Origin: Massilia eburnea
GTDB taxonomy: Bacteria > Pseudomonadota > Gammaproteobacteria > Burkholderiales > Burkholderiaceae_D
Length of the DNA: 64,000 nt
Reading direction: 5' to 3'
NCBI RefSeq assembly: GCF_009720745.1
Contig: NZ_WNKX01000024.1
Coordinates: 16,820 to 80,819 of the forward strand
Shown: piece by piece, positions 33,788-42,206 of the stretch
How positions within the stretch are numbered: position 1 is the first letter of the stretch
Layout: each line of letters begins with the position of its first letter
Position numbers and translations under genes: made by a program
The notes under the pieces: model-generated
What the model was told of the DNA's origin: nothing
The model's input: only the letters and a program-made list of their open reading frames with translations
Databases searched by the model: none

Positions 33788-35254
33788 ATGAAATACAAGG
33801 CCTCCCTGAAGGCGGCGATCAGCGTCGCCGTCGCCGCACTGATTGCCGGCTGCGGCAACAGCAATAACAGTGGCACGTCCTCGTCCACCGACGGACAAAC
33901 CAACACCGGCACGCCAACCAACGTCATCTTCTTTCTGGGCGATGGCATGGGCATGGCGACCATGACCGCGGCGCGTATCTATGCGGTTGGCGAAGACGGC
34001 GAACTGACCATGGACACCCTGCCGGAAACTGCTTTCGTCAAGACGTTCTCCAACGACGCGCAAGTCACTGACAGCGCGCCTTCGATGTCGGCTTATATGA
34101 CCGGCGTGAAGATGAACAATGAAGTGATCTCGATGTCGTCCGACACCAAGGCCATCGATCCGGTCAACGATGCCAACGGCAACAAGCTGGGTAACAACTG
34201 CGGCAGCGGCAATGGCAAATCGGTTCCGACCCTGCTGGAACAAGCCAAGGCCAAGGGCCTGTCGACCGGCGTGGTGACCACCACCCGCGTGACGCACGCT
34301 ACCCCAGCCGCCACCTATTCCCACATCTGCCACCGCGACCTGGAAAACGATATCGCTGCACAAGCGGTACCAGGCGGCACCGGCTACAACGCCGCACTGG
34401 GCAACGGCCTCGACGTCCTGCTGGGCGGCGGCCGCCAGTTCTTCCAGACCGTCGCGAACGGCGGCAAGCGCTCTGACGGCCGCGACCTGATCGCTGAAAT
34501 GAAGGCCATGAACTACGCCTACGCCAGCAACGCCGCCGAATTCAACGCCATCGACGGCACCAAGACCGGCCGCCTGCTGGGCCTGTTCACGTCCAGCCAC
34601 ATGAGCTACGACCTGGACCGCGACCCGGCAAAAGAGCCTAGCCTGGCCGACATGACCACCAAGGCCATGGATGTGCTGTCCAAAAACAGCAAGGGTTACT
34701 TCCTGATGGTAGAGGGCGGCCGCATCGACCACGCGCTGCACGAAACCACCGCCAAGAAGGCGCTGCAGGACACCCAGGCTTTCGACAACGCGATCAAGGC
34801 CGCCCTGGCCAAGGCCCGCAGCACCGATCCTGACCTGAAGAACACCCTGATCGTGGTGACCGCCGACCACGACCACACGCTGGTGCTGAACGGTTACGCC
34901 AAGCGTACCGGCAAGACCACCGCCGCCAATGCCGGCGTGCTGGGCGTGGTGAAGGATTACGTCACCGGCGCCGTGACCAAGGACGCCGACGGCGCACCGT
35001 ACTCCATCATCGGCTTCGGCAACGGCGAAAACCGCACCCAGAGTTCGCGCACCGCCATGGCCAGCCTGGACGACAGCGTGACCAGCGCCAATACCTACCA
35101 TCAGGAAGCTGTGGTGCGCGTATCTGCCGGTAACGAGACCCACGGCGGTACCGACGTCTTCCTGGGTGCAATCGGCAAGGGAGCCGACACCTTCAACGGC
35201 ACCATCGACAACACCAAGGTCAACGCCCTGGTAAAAGCCGCCGCCGGCCTGTGA
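33788..35254 (+). CDS. Alkaline phosphatase (PhoA family), lipoprotein form
   Basis: The start is the ATG at 33788, which yields a lipobox signal (MKYKASLKAAISVAVAALIAG then Cys22). The 488-residue phosphomonoesterase has metal-binding 'VIFFLGDGMGMATMTAARIY', catalytic Ser96 in 'VTDSAPSMSAYMTGVK', 'FLMVEGGRIDHALHE' and 'IVVTADHDHTLVLNG', and a final His in 'NETHGGTDVF'. These are the two-zinc, one-magnesium site residues of the PhoA family. It is the first of two tandem paralogues and is preceded by a Pho box. The 26-bp gap to the second gene supports one phosphate-starvation operon. Confidence 0.93.
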   Translation: MKYKASLKAAISVAVAALIAGCGNSNNSGTSSSTDGQTNTGTPTNVIFFLGDGMGMATMTAARIYAVGEDGELTMDTLPETAFVKTFSNDAQVTDSAPSMSAYMTGVKMNNEVISMSSDTKAIDPVNDANGNKLGNNCGSGNGKSVPTLLEQAKAKGLSTGVVTTTRVTHATPAATYSHICHRDLENDIAAQAVPGGTGYNAALGNGLDVLLGGGRQFFQTVANGGKRSDGRDLIAEMKAMNYAYASNAAEFNAIDGTKTGRLLGLFTSSHMSYDLDRDPAKEPSLADMTTKAMDVLSKNSKGYFLMVEGGRIDHALHETTAKKALQDTQAFDNAIKAALAKARSTDPDLKNTLIVVTADHDHTLVLNGYAKRTGKTTAANAGVLGVVKDYVTGAVTKDADGAPYSIIGFGNGENRTQSSRTAMASLDDSVTSANTYHQEAVVRVSAGNETHGGTDVFLGAIGKGADTFNGTIDNTKVNALVKAAAGL

Positions 35255-35280
35255 TCACATTCAAAGAACTGGAACCGCAT

Positions 35281-36684
35281 ATGAAGCACACTCTGATTGC
35301 CGCCGCTCTGGCACTGGGTTTCGTCAACGTTGCCAACGCATCCGGCGAAGCCAAAAACATCATCTTCTTCCTGGGTGACGGCATGGGCCCGTCCACCATC
35401 ACTGCATCCCGTATCTATAAGTACGGTGAAGACGGCAGCCTGAATATGGACAAGCTGGAGCGCACCGCGCGCGTCAAGACCTACTCCTTCGACGCCCAGA
35501 CCACCGACTCCGCGCCGTCGATGGCGGCCTACATGACCGGCGTGAAGATGGCCAATGAAGTCATCTCCATGTCGTCGGACACCGTCGCAACCCCGCCATC
35601 CAAGGATGCCAACGGCAACCTGGGCGTGAACAACTGCGCCGCCAACAACGGCACCGCCGCCACCACGATCCTGGAACTGGCCAAGGCCAAGGGCAAGGCC
35701 GTCGGTTCGATCACCACCACCGAACTGACCCACGCCACGCCTGCTGCAACCTATTCGCACATCTGCAACCGCAATGCGCAGTACGCCATCGCAGCCCAGG
35801 CCGTGCCAGGCGGCGCCGGCTACAACACCGCGTTGGGCGACGGCGTCGACGTGCTGATGGGCGGCGGCCGCAATCACTTCACTCCATTCAACGCCACCAC
35901 CAACAAGGCCGGCCGCGCCGATGGCCGCGACCTGCTGGCTGAATTGGCCGCCAAAGGCTACACCGTGGCCGCGACCAAGGCGGACATGCTTGCCGCTCCA
36001 AACGGCAAGAAGTTCATCGGCCTGTACAGCAGCAAGAGCCACCTGGAATATGAGCTGGACCGCAGCGCCACCCCGCCGGTAGGCGAAGGCGCGACCCAGC
36101 CAAGCCTGGCCGAAATGACCGTCAAGGCCATGGACCTGCTGTCGCAGAACCCGAACGGCTACTTCCTGATGGTGGAGGGCGGCCGCATCGACCACGCCCT
36201 GCACGGCACCAACGCCAAGCGCGCACTGACCGACACCATCGCCTTCGACGACGCCATCAAGGCCGCGCTGGACAAAGCGAAGCTGACCGACCCGACCCTG
36301 GCCAACACCCTGATCGTGGTCACCGCCGACCACGACCACACCCTGGCCTTCAACGGTTACGGCAAGCGCGGCAACCCGATCCTGGACATCAACCGCGACT
36401 ACAAGACCGGCCAGCCAAGCAAGGACGCCGACGGCAACACCTACACCACCCTGGTGTTCGGCAATGGCCCGAACCGTCCTGACCTGCGCACCAACGTCGA
36501 TAGCGCCACCGCGCTGGGTGACAACTACCTGCAGGAAACCGGCGTACGCCTGTCCAGCGAAACCCACGGCGGCGGCGACGTCAAGCTGTTCGCCACCGGC
36601 GCCGGTGCAGCCTCCAAGACCTTCAAAGGCACCATCGACAACACGAAAGTGTTCACCCTCCTGAAGTCCGCCTTCGGCTTCTAA
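35281..36684 (+). CDS. Alkaline phosphatase (PhoA family), second tandem copy
   Basis: The start is the ATG at 35281, giving a standard cleavable signal (MKHTLIAAALALGFVNVANA) rather than the lipobox of the upstream copy. The 467-residue enzyme keeps every catalytic segment: 'IIFFLGDGMGPSTITASRIY', Ser77 in 'TTDSAPSMAAYMTGVK', 'FLMVEGGRIDHALHG', 'VTADHDHTLAFNG' and 'SSETHGGGDVKLF'. The two proteins are clearly duplicates, for example sharing 'AATYSHIC' and 'AAQAVPGG', but one is membrane-anchored and this one is soluble. No separate promoter is visible in the 26-bp gap. Confidence 0.93.
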   Translation: MKHTLIAAALALGFVNVANASGEAKNIIFFLGDGMGPSTITASRIYKYGEDGSLNMDKLERTARVKTYSFDAQTTDSAPSMAAYMTGVKMANEVISMSSDTVATPPSKDANGNLGVNNCAANNGTAATTILELAKAKGKAVGSITTTELTHATPAATYSHICNRNAQYAIAAQAVPGGAGYNTALGDGVDVLMGGGRNHFTPFNATTNKAGRADGRDLLAELAAKGYTVAATKADMLAAPNGKKFIGLYSSKSHLEYELDRSATPPVGEGATQPSLAEMTVKAMDLLSQNPNGYFLMVEGGRIDHALHGTNAKRALTDTIAFDDAIKAALDKAKLTDPTLANTLIVVTADHDHTLAFNGYGKRGNPILDINRDYKTGQPSKDADGNTYTTLVFGNGPNRPDLRTNVDSATALGDNYLQETGVRLSSETHGGGDVKLFATGAGAASKTFKGTIDNTKVFTLLKSAFGF

Positions 36685-36692
36685 ACGCAGCA

Positions 36693-36721
36693 CGGTGCCT
36701 GACCCTGCGGGTCAGGCACCG
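36693..36721. repeat. 13-bp-stem hairpin containing GGGTCAGGCACC
   Basis: CGGTGCCTGACCC (36693-36705) and its complement (36709-36721) flank a 3-base loop just after the second phosphatase gene. There is no long T-run, so it is either a weak terminator or a dispersed repeat. The GGTCAG core is shared with the long palindrome at 12732-12816. Confidence 0.6.
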
Positions 36722-36741
36722 GTTTACCGGTTCTAAGAATC

Positions 36742-37431
36742 ATGACCCTCAGCAAAGCATTCCTTGCCCTGGCACTGGCCTTCACCGAAGCCCAAGCCGC
36801 CACCCCTGCCGCCGCCCCACCGCTCGACCTGCGCATCCAGTACTACAGCAAAGCCATCACCCCCGAAGGCGTGACGCGCGAAGTCCGCTACGAAGAAACC
36901 ATGCTGCGCCGCCCCGGCCACGTCTGGGTCGCCCGCGTCGTGCCGCCGCAAGCCGCGGTTGCCGCCCAGGCCACTGACCACGACCACAGCGTGCACAAAC
37001 ACTTCAATCCCGTCCTGCTGCCGCGCCACGTACAACTGGCAGGCGACAAGACCCAGCTCGAATACGTTGACGCCAAAAACAAGGAAGTGATCGCCGTCCC
37101 GCAAGGCGAATATGGCAATGTCGACTTCGACGGCTCCTGGACCAACGCCTACTACCTGTTCGACCCCAAGCTGTTGCAGGCGATGCCGCTGTCGCAACGC
37201 CGGTCCACCGTACCCGGCGCACGCTGGCGCGAGCTGGTGCGCAACGGCTCCTTCCGCCGCGTGTTGTGGGACGAACAGCGCCAGATCCCGCTGGTGATCG
37301 AAAGCGGCGACCAGGCCGCCACCGTCTTCCACCGGATGGAAGTGCAAGCCCAGGCCAGCATCGCCACGGCACTGCCGTGGCAGCAGCTGAAAGGCTATTC
37401 GCAGCGCGAGTACGGCGACTTCCTTGACTGA
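36742..37431 (+). CDS. Hypothetical exported protein
   Basis: The 229-residue precursor has a signal peptide (MTLSKAFLALALAFTEAQA). The mature part reads 'LRIQYYSKAITPEGVTREVRYEETMLRRPGHVWVARV', then a histidine-rich stretch 'ATDHDHSVHKHFNPVLLPRHVQLAG', and later 'VVPQGEYGNVDFDGSWTNAYYLFDP' and 'FHRMEVQAQ'. The His/Asp cluster (residues about 78-95) could bind a metal. I do not recognise a family. It lies 57 bp after the tandem phosphatases on the same strand, beyond a hairpin, so it may or may not share their transcript. Confidence 0.75.
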   Translation: MTLSKAFLALALAFTEAQAATPAAAPPLDLRIQYYSKAITPEGVTREVRYEETMLRRPGHVWVARVVPPQAAVAAQATDHDHSVHKHFNPVLLPRHVQLAGDKTQLEYVDAKNKEVIAVPQGEYGNVDFDGSWTNAYYLFDPKLLQAMPLSQRRSTVPGARWRELVRNGSFRRVLWDEQRQIPLVIESGDQAATVFHRMEVQAQASIATALPWQQLKGYSQREYGDFLD

Positions 37432-37465
37432 GCCCAGCGCGGGTAGATAGCTTTCTGGAAACTTT

Positions 37466-37486
37466 AGGTTATATAATTAATAACCT
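37466..37486 (+). promoter_or_regulatory. Inverted repeat overlapping a -10 box upstream of the M16 gene
   Basis: AGGTTAT (37466-37472) and ATAACCT (37480-37486) flank seven bases that include most of a perfect TATAAT (37472-37477). The repeat sits 25-45 bp upstream of the M16 start codon. A protein bound here would occlude the -10 element. No good -35 is seen at the right spacing. Confidence 0.4.
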
Positions 37487-37510
37487 TAATTTTTTTATAG
37501 GAACCAGTTA

Positions 37511-40330
37511 GTGAAGCTACTCACCGCCATCATGCTCAGCGCAGGGATCCTGTCGCCAGCATTCGCCGCTGCACCAGCCACGCCGGCTACCGCCTCGGCT
37601 GTCAAGGCTACCCCGGTCAAAGTGACCTCGGTTGAGGGAATTACCGAATACCGCCTGGCCAACGGCTTGCGCGTGCTGTTGTTCCCGGATGCGAGCAAGC
37701 CAACCCTGACCACCAATATCGTGTACATGGTCGGCTCGCGCCACGAGAACTATGGCGAAACCGGCATGGCTCACTTGCTGGAACACCTGCTGTTCAAGCC
37801 GACCGCCAATTTCGGCGTCAAGAAGGGCACCAAGACCCCGGTGGAAGTGCTGAACCAGATCGGCGGCCGTTTCAACGGCACCACCTGGTATGACCGTACC
37901 AATTACTTCGCCACTTTCCCTGCCAACGACGACAACCTGAAGCAGATGCTGGAGCTGGAAGCGGACCGCATGGTCAACTCGCCGATCAGCCAGGACGACT
38001 TGTGGAACAACAAAACCCAGAAGGGCGAAATGACGGTCGTGCGCAACGAGTTCGAACGCGGCGAGAGCGATCCGTTCCGCGTCACGCTAGAGCGCACCAT
38101 GTCGGTCGCCTTCGACTGGCACAACTACGGCAAATCGACCATCGGCGCCCGCTCCGACATCGAGGGCGTGAGCATCGATCGCCTGCGCGCTTTCTACCAG
38201 CGCTACTACCAGCCGGACAATGCGATCCTGATGGTCGCCGGCCGCTTCGATGAAGCCAAGGTACTGGCCCAGGTCAACCAGCTGTTCGGCAAAATTCCAA
38301 AGCCGGCCCGCGTGCTGGCGCCGACCTATACCGCGGAGCCGACCCAGGACGGCGAACGTTCGGTCACCATCCGCCGCACCGGCGGCACCCAGCTTGTCGC
38401 CGCCGGTTACCACGTTGCCCCGGCCAGCCATGCCGATGCGGCAGCCTTGCAGGTGCTGGGCAAGATCCTGACCGACGCACCGGCCGGCCGCCTGCACAAA
38501 GCCCTGGTGGATGCCAAGCTGGCGTCTTCCGTCATGGATCTCGATTTCAACCAGATGGAGCCGGGCTACCGCCTGTTCGCCGCCGTGGTGCCGAAAGACG
38601 GCCAGACTGCAGCGGTGGAGGAGGCAATGCTGAAGGCGCTGGAGGACATCAAGTCCAATCCGGTCACCGACGCCGAGGTGGAGCGCGCCAAGGCCGCCAT
38701 CGCCAAGGACATCGACCAGACGGTCAACGACACCGCGCGCTTCACCATCGCCCTGACTTCGGCGCAAGCTGCCGGCGACTGGCGCCTGTTCCACCTGCGC
38801 CGCGACCAGGTCGAGAAAGTCGACGTGGCAGCAGTGCAGGCGGCAGCGCTCAAGTACCTGAAGCCGGCTAACCGCACCCTGGCGCGCTTCATCCCGACCG
38901 ACGCGGCTGACCGCACCGAAGTTCCGAAGACGCCGGATGTTGCCGCAATGGTCAAGGACTACAAGGGCCACGCAGCCATCACCCAGGGCGAAGTGTTCGA
39001 CCCAAGCCCGGACAATATCGAAAAACGCACCCAGCGTTTGGTGCTGGCCAACGGCATGAAGCTGGCGCTGCTGCCCAAGAGCACCAAGGGCAATACCGTC
39101 AGTGCCTCGATCCAGCTGCGCATGGGCACCGCCGAGAACCTGACCGGCAAAGCCACCGCCGGTGAGCTGGCCGCGTCGCTGCTGTTGAGCGGCACGGAAC
39201 GCCTGTCGCGCCAGGAAGTCAAGGACGCACTGGACAAGCTGAAGGCGAACGTGAACATCAATGGCGGGGCGGAAGGCGTCACAGTCAACGTCACCACCAC
39301 GCGCGGCAACCTGGCCGCGGCACTGGACCTGTTGGCTGAATCGCTGATGAAGCCGGCATTCACCGCCAAGGATTTCTCCGAGCAGCAGCGCGACATGATC
39401 TCGGGTACCGAGCAGCAAATGACCGAGCCGCAACCGCTGGCCAGCAACGCCTTGGCGCGCCTGACCAATACTTTCCCGGCCGGCCACGTGCGCTACGCCA
39501 TGACCTTGCCGGAGCAGTTGGCGGAAGAAAAGGCGGCGACCCTGGAACAAGTCAAAGCCTTCCACAAAGCCTACTATGGCGCGGGCAACGCCACCTTGGC
39601 CGTGGTGGGTGACTTCGACGTCGCCGCCGTGCAGGCGCAAGCCGCCAAATTGTTCGGCAACTGGAAGGCCGAGCAGCCATACGTCCGCATTGCCGCCAGC
39701 ATGAAAGACGTGGCGGGCCAGAACGTCTTGCTGGAGACGCCGGACAAGGCGAACTCGGTCCTGTTCGCGATCCAGCCGGTGCCGATGAAGGACGACGCGG
39801 CGGTTTATCCGGCACTGCTGATGGGCAACTACATGCTCGGCGGCGGCGCCTTGCGCAGCCGGCTGGCAGATCGCATCCGCCAGAAAGAGGGCCTGTCGTA
39901 CGGCGTCGGTTCGCAACTGTCCGTGCCAGCGCGCGACCCGGCCGGCATGTGGCTGGCTTTCGCCATCAGCGCACCGCAAAACACCGCCAAGGTGGAAGCG
40001 GCGCTGCGTGAAGAACTGGCCAAGGCGCTCAAGGACGGCTTTACCGACGCGGAACTGGCCGATGCCAAGAAAGCCTGGCTGCAGTCGCAGCAAGTTGGCC
40101 GTACCGGCGACGCCGGCCTGGCTAACCGCCTGGCGAACTACCTGAGCTTCGAACGCACCATGGCATTCGACAAAGACCTGGAAGCCAAAGTGAGCGCCCT
40201 GACCGTGGCACAGGTCAATGAAGCGCTGCGCGCAAACCTGAAACCGGAAGCCGTTTCGGTGATCAAGGCTGGCGACTTCGCCAAGGCCGCTGCCGGCGCG
40301 TCAGGCGCAACGCAGACAAGCAAGCCATAA
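37511..40330 (+). CDS. Exported M16 family zinc peptidase (pitrilysin/insulinase-like)
   Basis: The start is a GTG at 37511 with AGGAA upstream. The 939-residue precursor has a signal peptide (MKLLTAIMLSAGILSPAFA). Two M16 units follow in one chain. The N-terminal unit has the inverted zinc motif H88-L-L-E91-H92 ('GMAHLLEHLLFKP') and a downstream Glu region ('TVVRNEFERGESDP'). The C-terminal unit (from about residue 510) lacks HxxEH but retains 'GLSYGVGSQL', as is normal for the non-catalytic half. The enzyme probably degrades peptides in the periplasm. A strong terminator follows. Confidence 0.94.
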   Translation: MKLLTAIMLSAGILSPAFAAAPATPATASAVKATPVKVTSVEGITEYRLANGLRVLLFPDASKPTLTTNIVYMVGSRHENYGETGMAHLLEHLLFKPTANFGVKKGTKTPVEVLNQIGGRFNGTTWYDRTNYFATFPANDDNLKQMLELEADRMVNSPISQDDLWNNKTQKGEMTVVRNEFERGESDPFRVTLERTMSVAFDWHNYGKSTIGARSDIEGVSIDRLRAFYQRYYQPDNAILMVAGRFDEAKVLAQVNQLFGKIPKPARVLAPTYTAEPTQDGERSVTIRRTGGTQLVAAGYHVAPASHADAAALQVLGKILTDAPAGRLHKALVDAKLASSVMDLDFNQMEPGYRLFAAVVPKDGQTAAVEEAMLKALEDIKSNPVTDAEVERAKAAIAKDIDQTVNDTARFTIALTSAQAAGDWRLFHLRRDQVEKVDVAAVQAAALKYLKPANRTLARFIPTDAADRTEVPKTPDVAAMVKDYKGHAAITQGEVFDPSPDNIEKRTQRLVLANGMKLALLPKSTKGNTVSASIQLRMGTAENLTGKATAGELAASLLLSGTERLSRQEVKDALDKLKANVNINGGAEGVTVNVTTTRGNLAAALDLLAESLMKPAFTAKDFSEQQRDMISGTEQQMTEPQPLASNALARLTNTFPAGHVRYAMTLPEQLAEEKAATLEQVKAFHKAYYGAGNATLAVVGDFDVAAVQAQAAKLFGNWKAEQPYVRIAASMKDVAGQNVLLETPDKANSVLFAIQPVPMKDDAAVYPALLMGNYMLGGGALRSRLADRIRQKEGLSYGVGSQLSVPARDPAGMWLAFAISAPQNTAKVEAALREELAKALKDGFTDAELADAKKAWLQSQQVGRTGDAGLANRLANYLSFERTMAFDKDLEAKVSALTVAQVNEALRANLKPEAVSVIKAGDFAKAAAGASGATQTSKP

Positions 40331-40349
40331 ACCAGTCACTGGAAGAAAA

Positions 40350-40378
40350 AACGCCGATCAAATGATCGGCGTTTTTTT
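40350..40378 (+). terminator. Rho-independent terminator of the M16 gene
   Basis: A stem of about 10-11 bp (40350-40360 with 40363-40373) is followed by T7, 20 bp after the M16 stop. The left arm begins with A-runs, so it may also stop transcription from the other direction. Confidence 0.88.
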
Positions 40379-40519
40379 ATCCTGATAGCCCTGCGCCTCC
40401 AAGGTTTCCTTCACATAGCGCATCTTCATCCCGATTTTTGGTGTCCAGAAGTATTCAACTTCCGCTTCCGCGCTGGTGGTGTTGTCGAACGGAGACCATG
40501 GTTGCCAGCAGAGCGGTCA
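40358..40519 (-). pseudogene. Remnant of an unknown gene (C-terminal fragment without a start)
   Basis: In one minus-strand frame, codons from 40519 down to a TGA at 40358-40360 read as plausible protein: 'PFDNTTSAEAEVEYFWTPKI' and then 'MRYVKETLEAQGYQ'. An in-frame stop lies just upstream, and no start codon precedes the convincing part. Adjacent frames upstream contain signal-peptide-like stretches (MTALLATMVS). This suggests a small exported-protein gene broken by frameshifts, with its end now overlapping the M16 terminator. The gap 40331-40637 holds nothing else that I can recognise. Confidence 0.35.
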
Positions 40520-40637
40520 TAGCGAACAAACTTTTTCATACGGGGTGCGCACGATAGGCGCTGACAATCCCGATGCGGTTTTTTGGCGCTACATTGGCGG
40601 TTCCAACGCAAAGCGCGTTCACAGCATGGAGCCGGTC

Positions 40638-41012
40638 ATGACTATCAAAGGCAGTTGTCATTGTGGCGCCGTCGAATTCTCGATCGATGCCGAAATTCCC
40701 ACCCAGCTTGTGCGCTGTAACTGCTCATTCTGTTCCAAGCGCGGCGCCTTAACGGCGACCTTCACGCCCGACCAATTCCGCCTGGTGCCACCGCCAAGCG
40801 GCGACAGCACCTACCGATGGAATACCAGGATGGTGGCGCACCATTTTTGCCCTATGTGCGGATGCGCGACCTATACCGACTCACCCGCCTTCCAGACTGA
40901 CGGAGGCTGGGATGGACTAGCCCGCCGCGTGGTCGTGAACGCGCGCCTGTTCGACAATTTTGATGCCGCCACGGCGGATATCACCGTGATCGATGGCAAA
41001 CACCTGTGGTGA
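40638..41012 (+). CDS. GFA family (glutathione-dependent formaldehyde-activating enzyme-like) protein
   Basis: The start is the ATG at 40638, chosen because GGAG lies six bases upstream. Another in-frame ATG lies at 40626. The 124-residue protein has the zinc-binding cysteines of the GFA/CENP-V fold: 'GSCHCGAVEFSID', 'VRCNCSFCSKRGAL' and 'HHFCPMCGCATYTD'. Most GFA-like proteins of this size are not true formaldehyde-activating enzymes and their role is unknown. Codon use and GC are slightly lower than in the neighbouring genes. Confidence 0.88.
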   Translation: MTIKGSCHCGAVEFSIDAEIPTQLVRCNCSFCSKRGALTATFTPDQFRLVPPPSGDSTYRWNTRMVAHHFCPMCGCATYTDSPAFQTDGGWDGLARRVVVNARLFDNFDAATADITVIDGKHLW

Positions 41013-41114
41013 TTTGAACGACTCTCCGCTCCGCGGTTTGGCAGCGGTTGAGTTTGATCAATGCTGAAAACTGAGCTAACTCCATACTGAAGGTGGATGT
41101 CTTGCCGCTTCTAA

Positions 41115-41639
41115 ATGATTGGATTGCTCATGACTCGTCACGGCCACGCCATAGCGCTTACGCGTACGCATAAGCATCAGCCCAGGCAGCAGCCAGCTCA
41201 CGTTGCGCATTTCGTCGGTCTCCATGCCAGTGACGCAAATATTATCTCTGCACGTACTGGCATTCCAGCCGAAGTAATCCTTGCTCAGTCGGCGCTGGAA
41301 AGCAATTGGGGCAGGTCAGTGAAAGAAAACGCGTACTTTGGAATAAAAGGCAAGTCAGATTCCGGGCGATCAACGAAATTTTTAACGCATGAAGTGACAT
41401 TGTCTGGGCAGCGTATCAGCGAAATTGATGAATTCCGAGCCTATGCGAGTTACGCGGACTCCGCCGCTGACTATGCTTCGCTGATCCTTCGGAGATATCC
41501 GACAGCGCTGGCGTATCGCGACGATCCAGAAAAATTCGCCGAAAATGTTGCGAGGCTTGGGTATGCTACAGACCCGCAATACGCGAAAAAATTGAAGGCG
41601 ATCATTCATTCGCACATTGTGCCGCTCCTTAGGAAGTAG
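41115..41639 (+). CDS. Glucosaminidase / lysozyme-like peptidoglycan hydrolase
   Basis: The frame gives 174 residues from 41115 (an in-frame ATG at 41130 is also possible). No signal peptide is seen. From about residue 38 the sequence is a GH73-type glucosaminidase domain as in FlgJ: 'ISARTGIPAEVILAQSALES' with the probable catalytic Glu, then 'NWGRSVKENAYFGIKGKSDSG', 'FRAYASYADSAADYASLI' and 'FAENVARLGYATDPQYAKKL'. The first ~35 residues are basic and histidine-rich. The lower GC of 41.0-42.0 kb and the endolysin-like size suggest acquisition from a phage or another replicon. Confidence 0.78.
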   Translation: MIGLLMTRHGHAIALTRTHKHQPRQQPAHVAHFVGLHASDANIISARTGIPAEVILAQSALESNWGRSVKENAYFGIKGKSDSGRSTKFLTHEVTLSGQRISEIDEFRAYASYADSAADYASLILRRYPTALAYRDDPEKFAENVARLGYATDPQYAKKLKAIIHSHIVPLLRK

Positions 41640-41653
41640 CCACATAAGATGAT

Positions 41654-42141
<488 letters not shown>

Positions 42142-42148
<7 letters not shown>

Positions 42149-42169
42149 CAGGGAATCCTTGGATTGCAA
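42142..42169 (-). promoter_or_regulatory. Promoter of tRNA-Phe
   Basis: On the minus strand, TTGCAA (42169-42164) is followed after 16 bp by a perfect TATAAT (42147-42142). The start site should fall a few bases before the mature tRNA. The G+C-containing stretch GCTGCC after the -10 box resembles the discriminator of stringently controlled stable RNA promoters. Confidence 0.75.
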
Positions 42170-42194
42170 TAGCCTTTTTCCATTAAGGGAAAGC

Positions 42195-42200
42195 TATAAT
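42195..42200 (+). promoter_or_regulatory. -10 box immediately upstream of the UbiH-type gene
   Basis: A perfect TATAAT lies with its last base 6 bp before the ATG at 42207, so a transcript started at the usual distance would begin at or next to the start codon. No ribosome site fits in between. This suggests a leaderless messenger. The -35 region (about 42172-42177) is a poor match. Confidence 0.45.
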
Positions 42201-42206
42201 GGCCGG

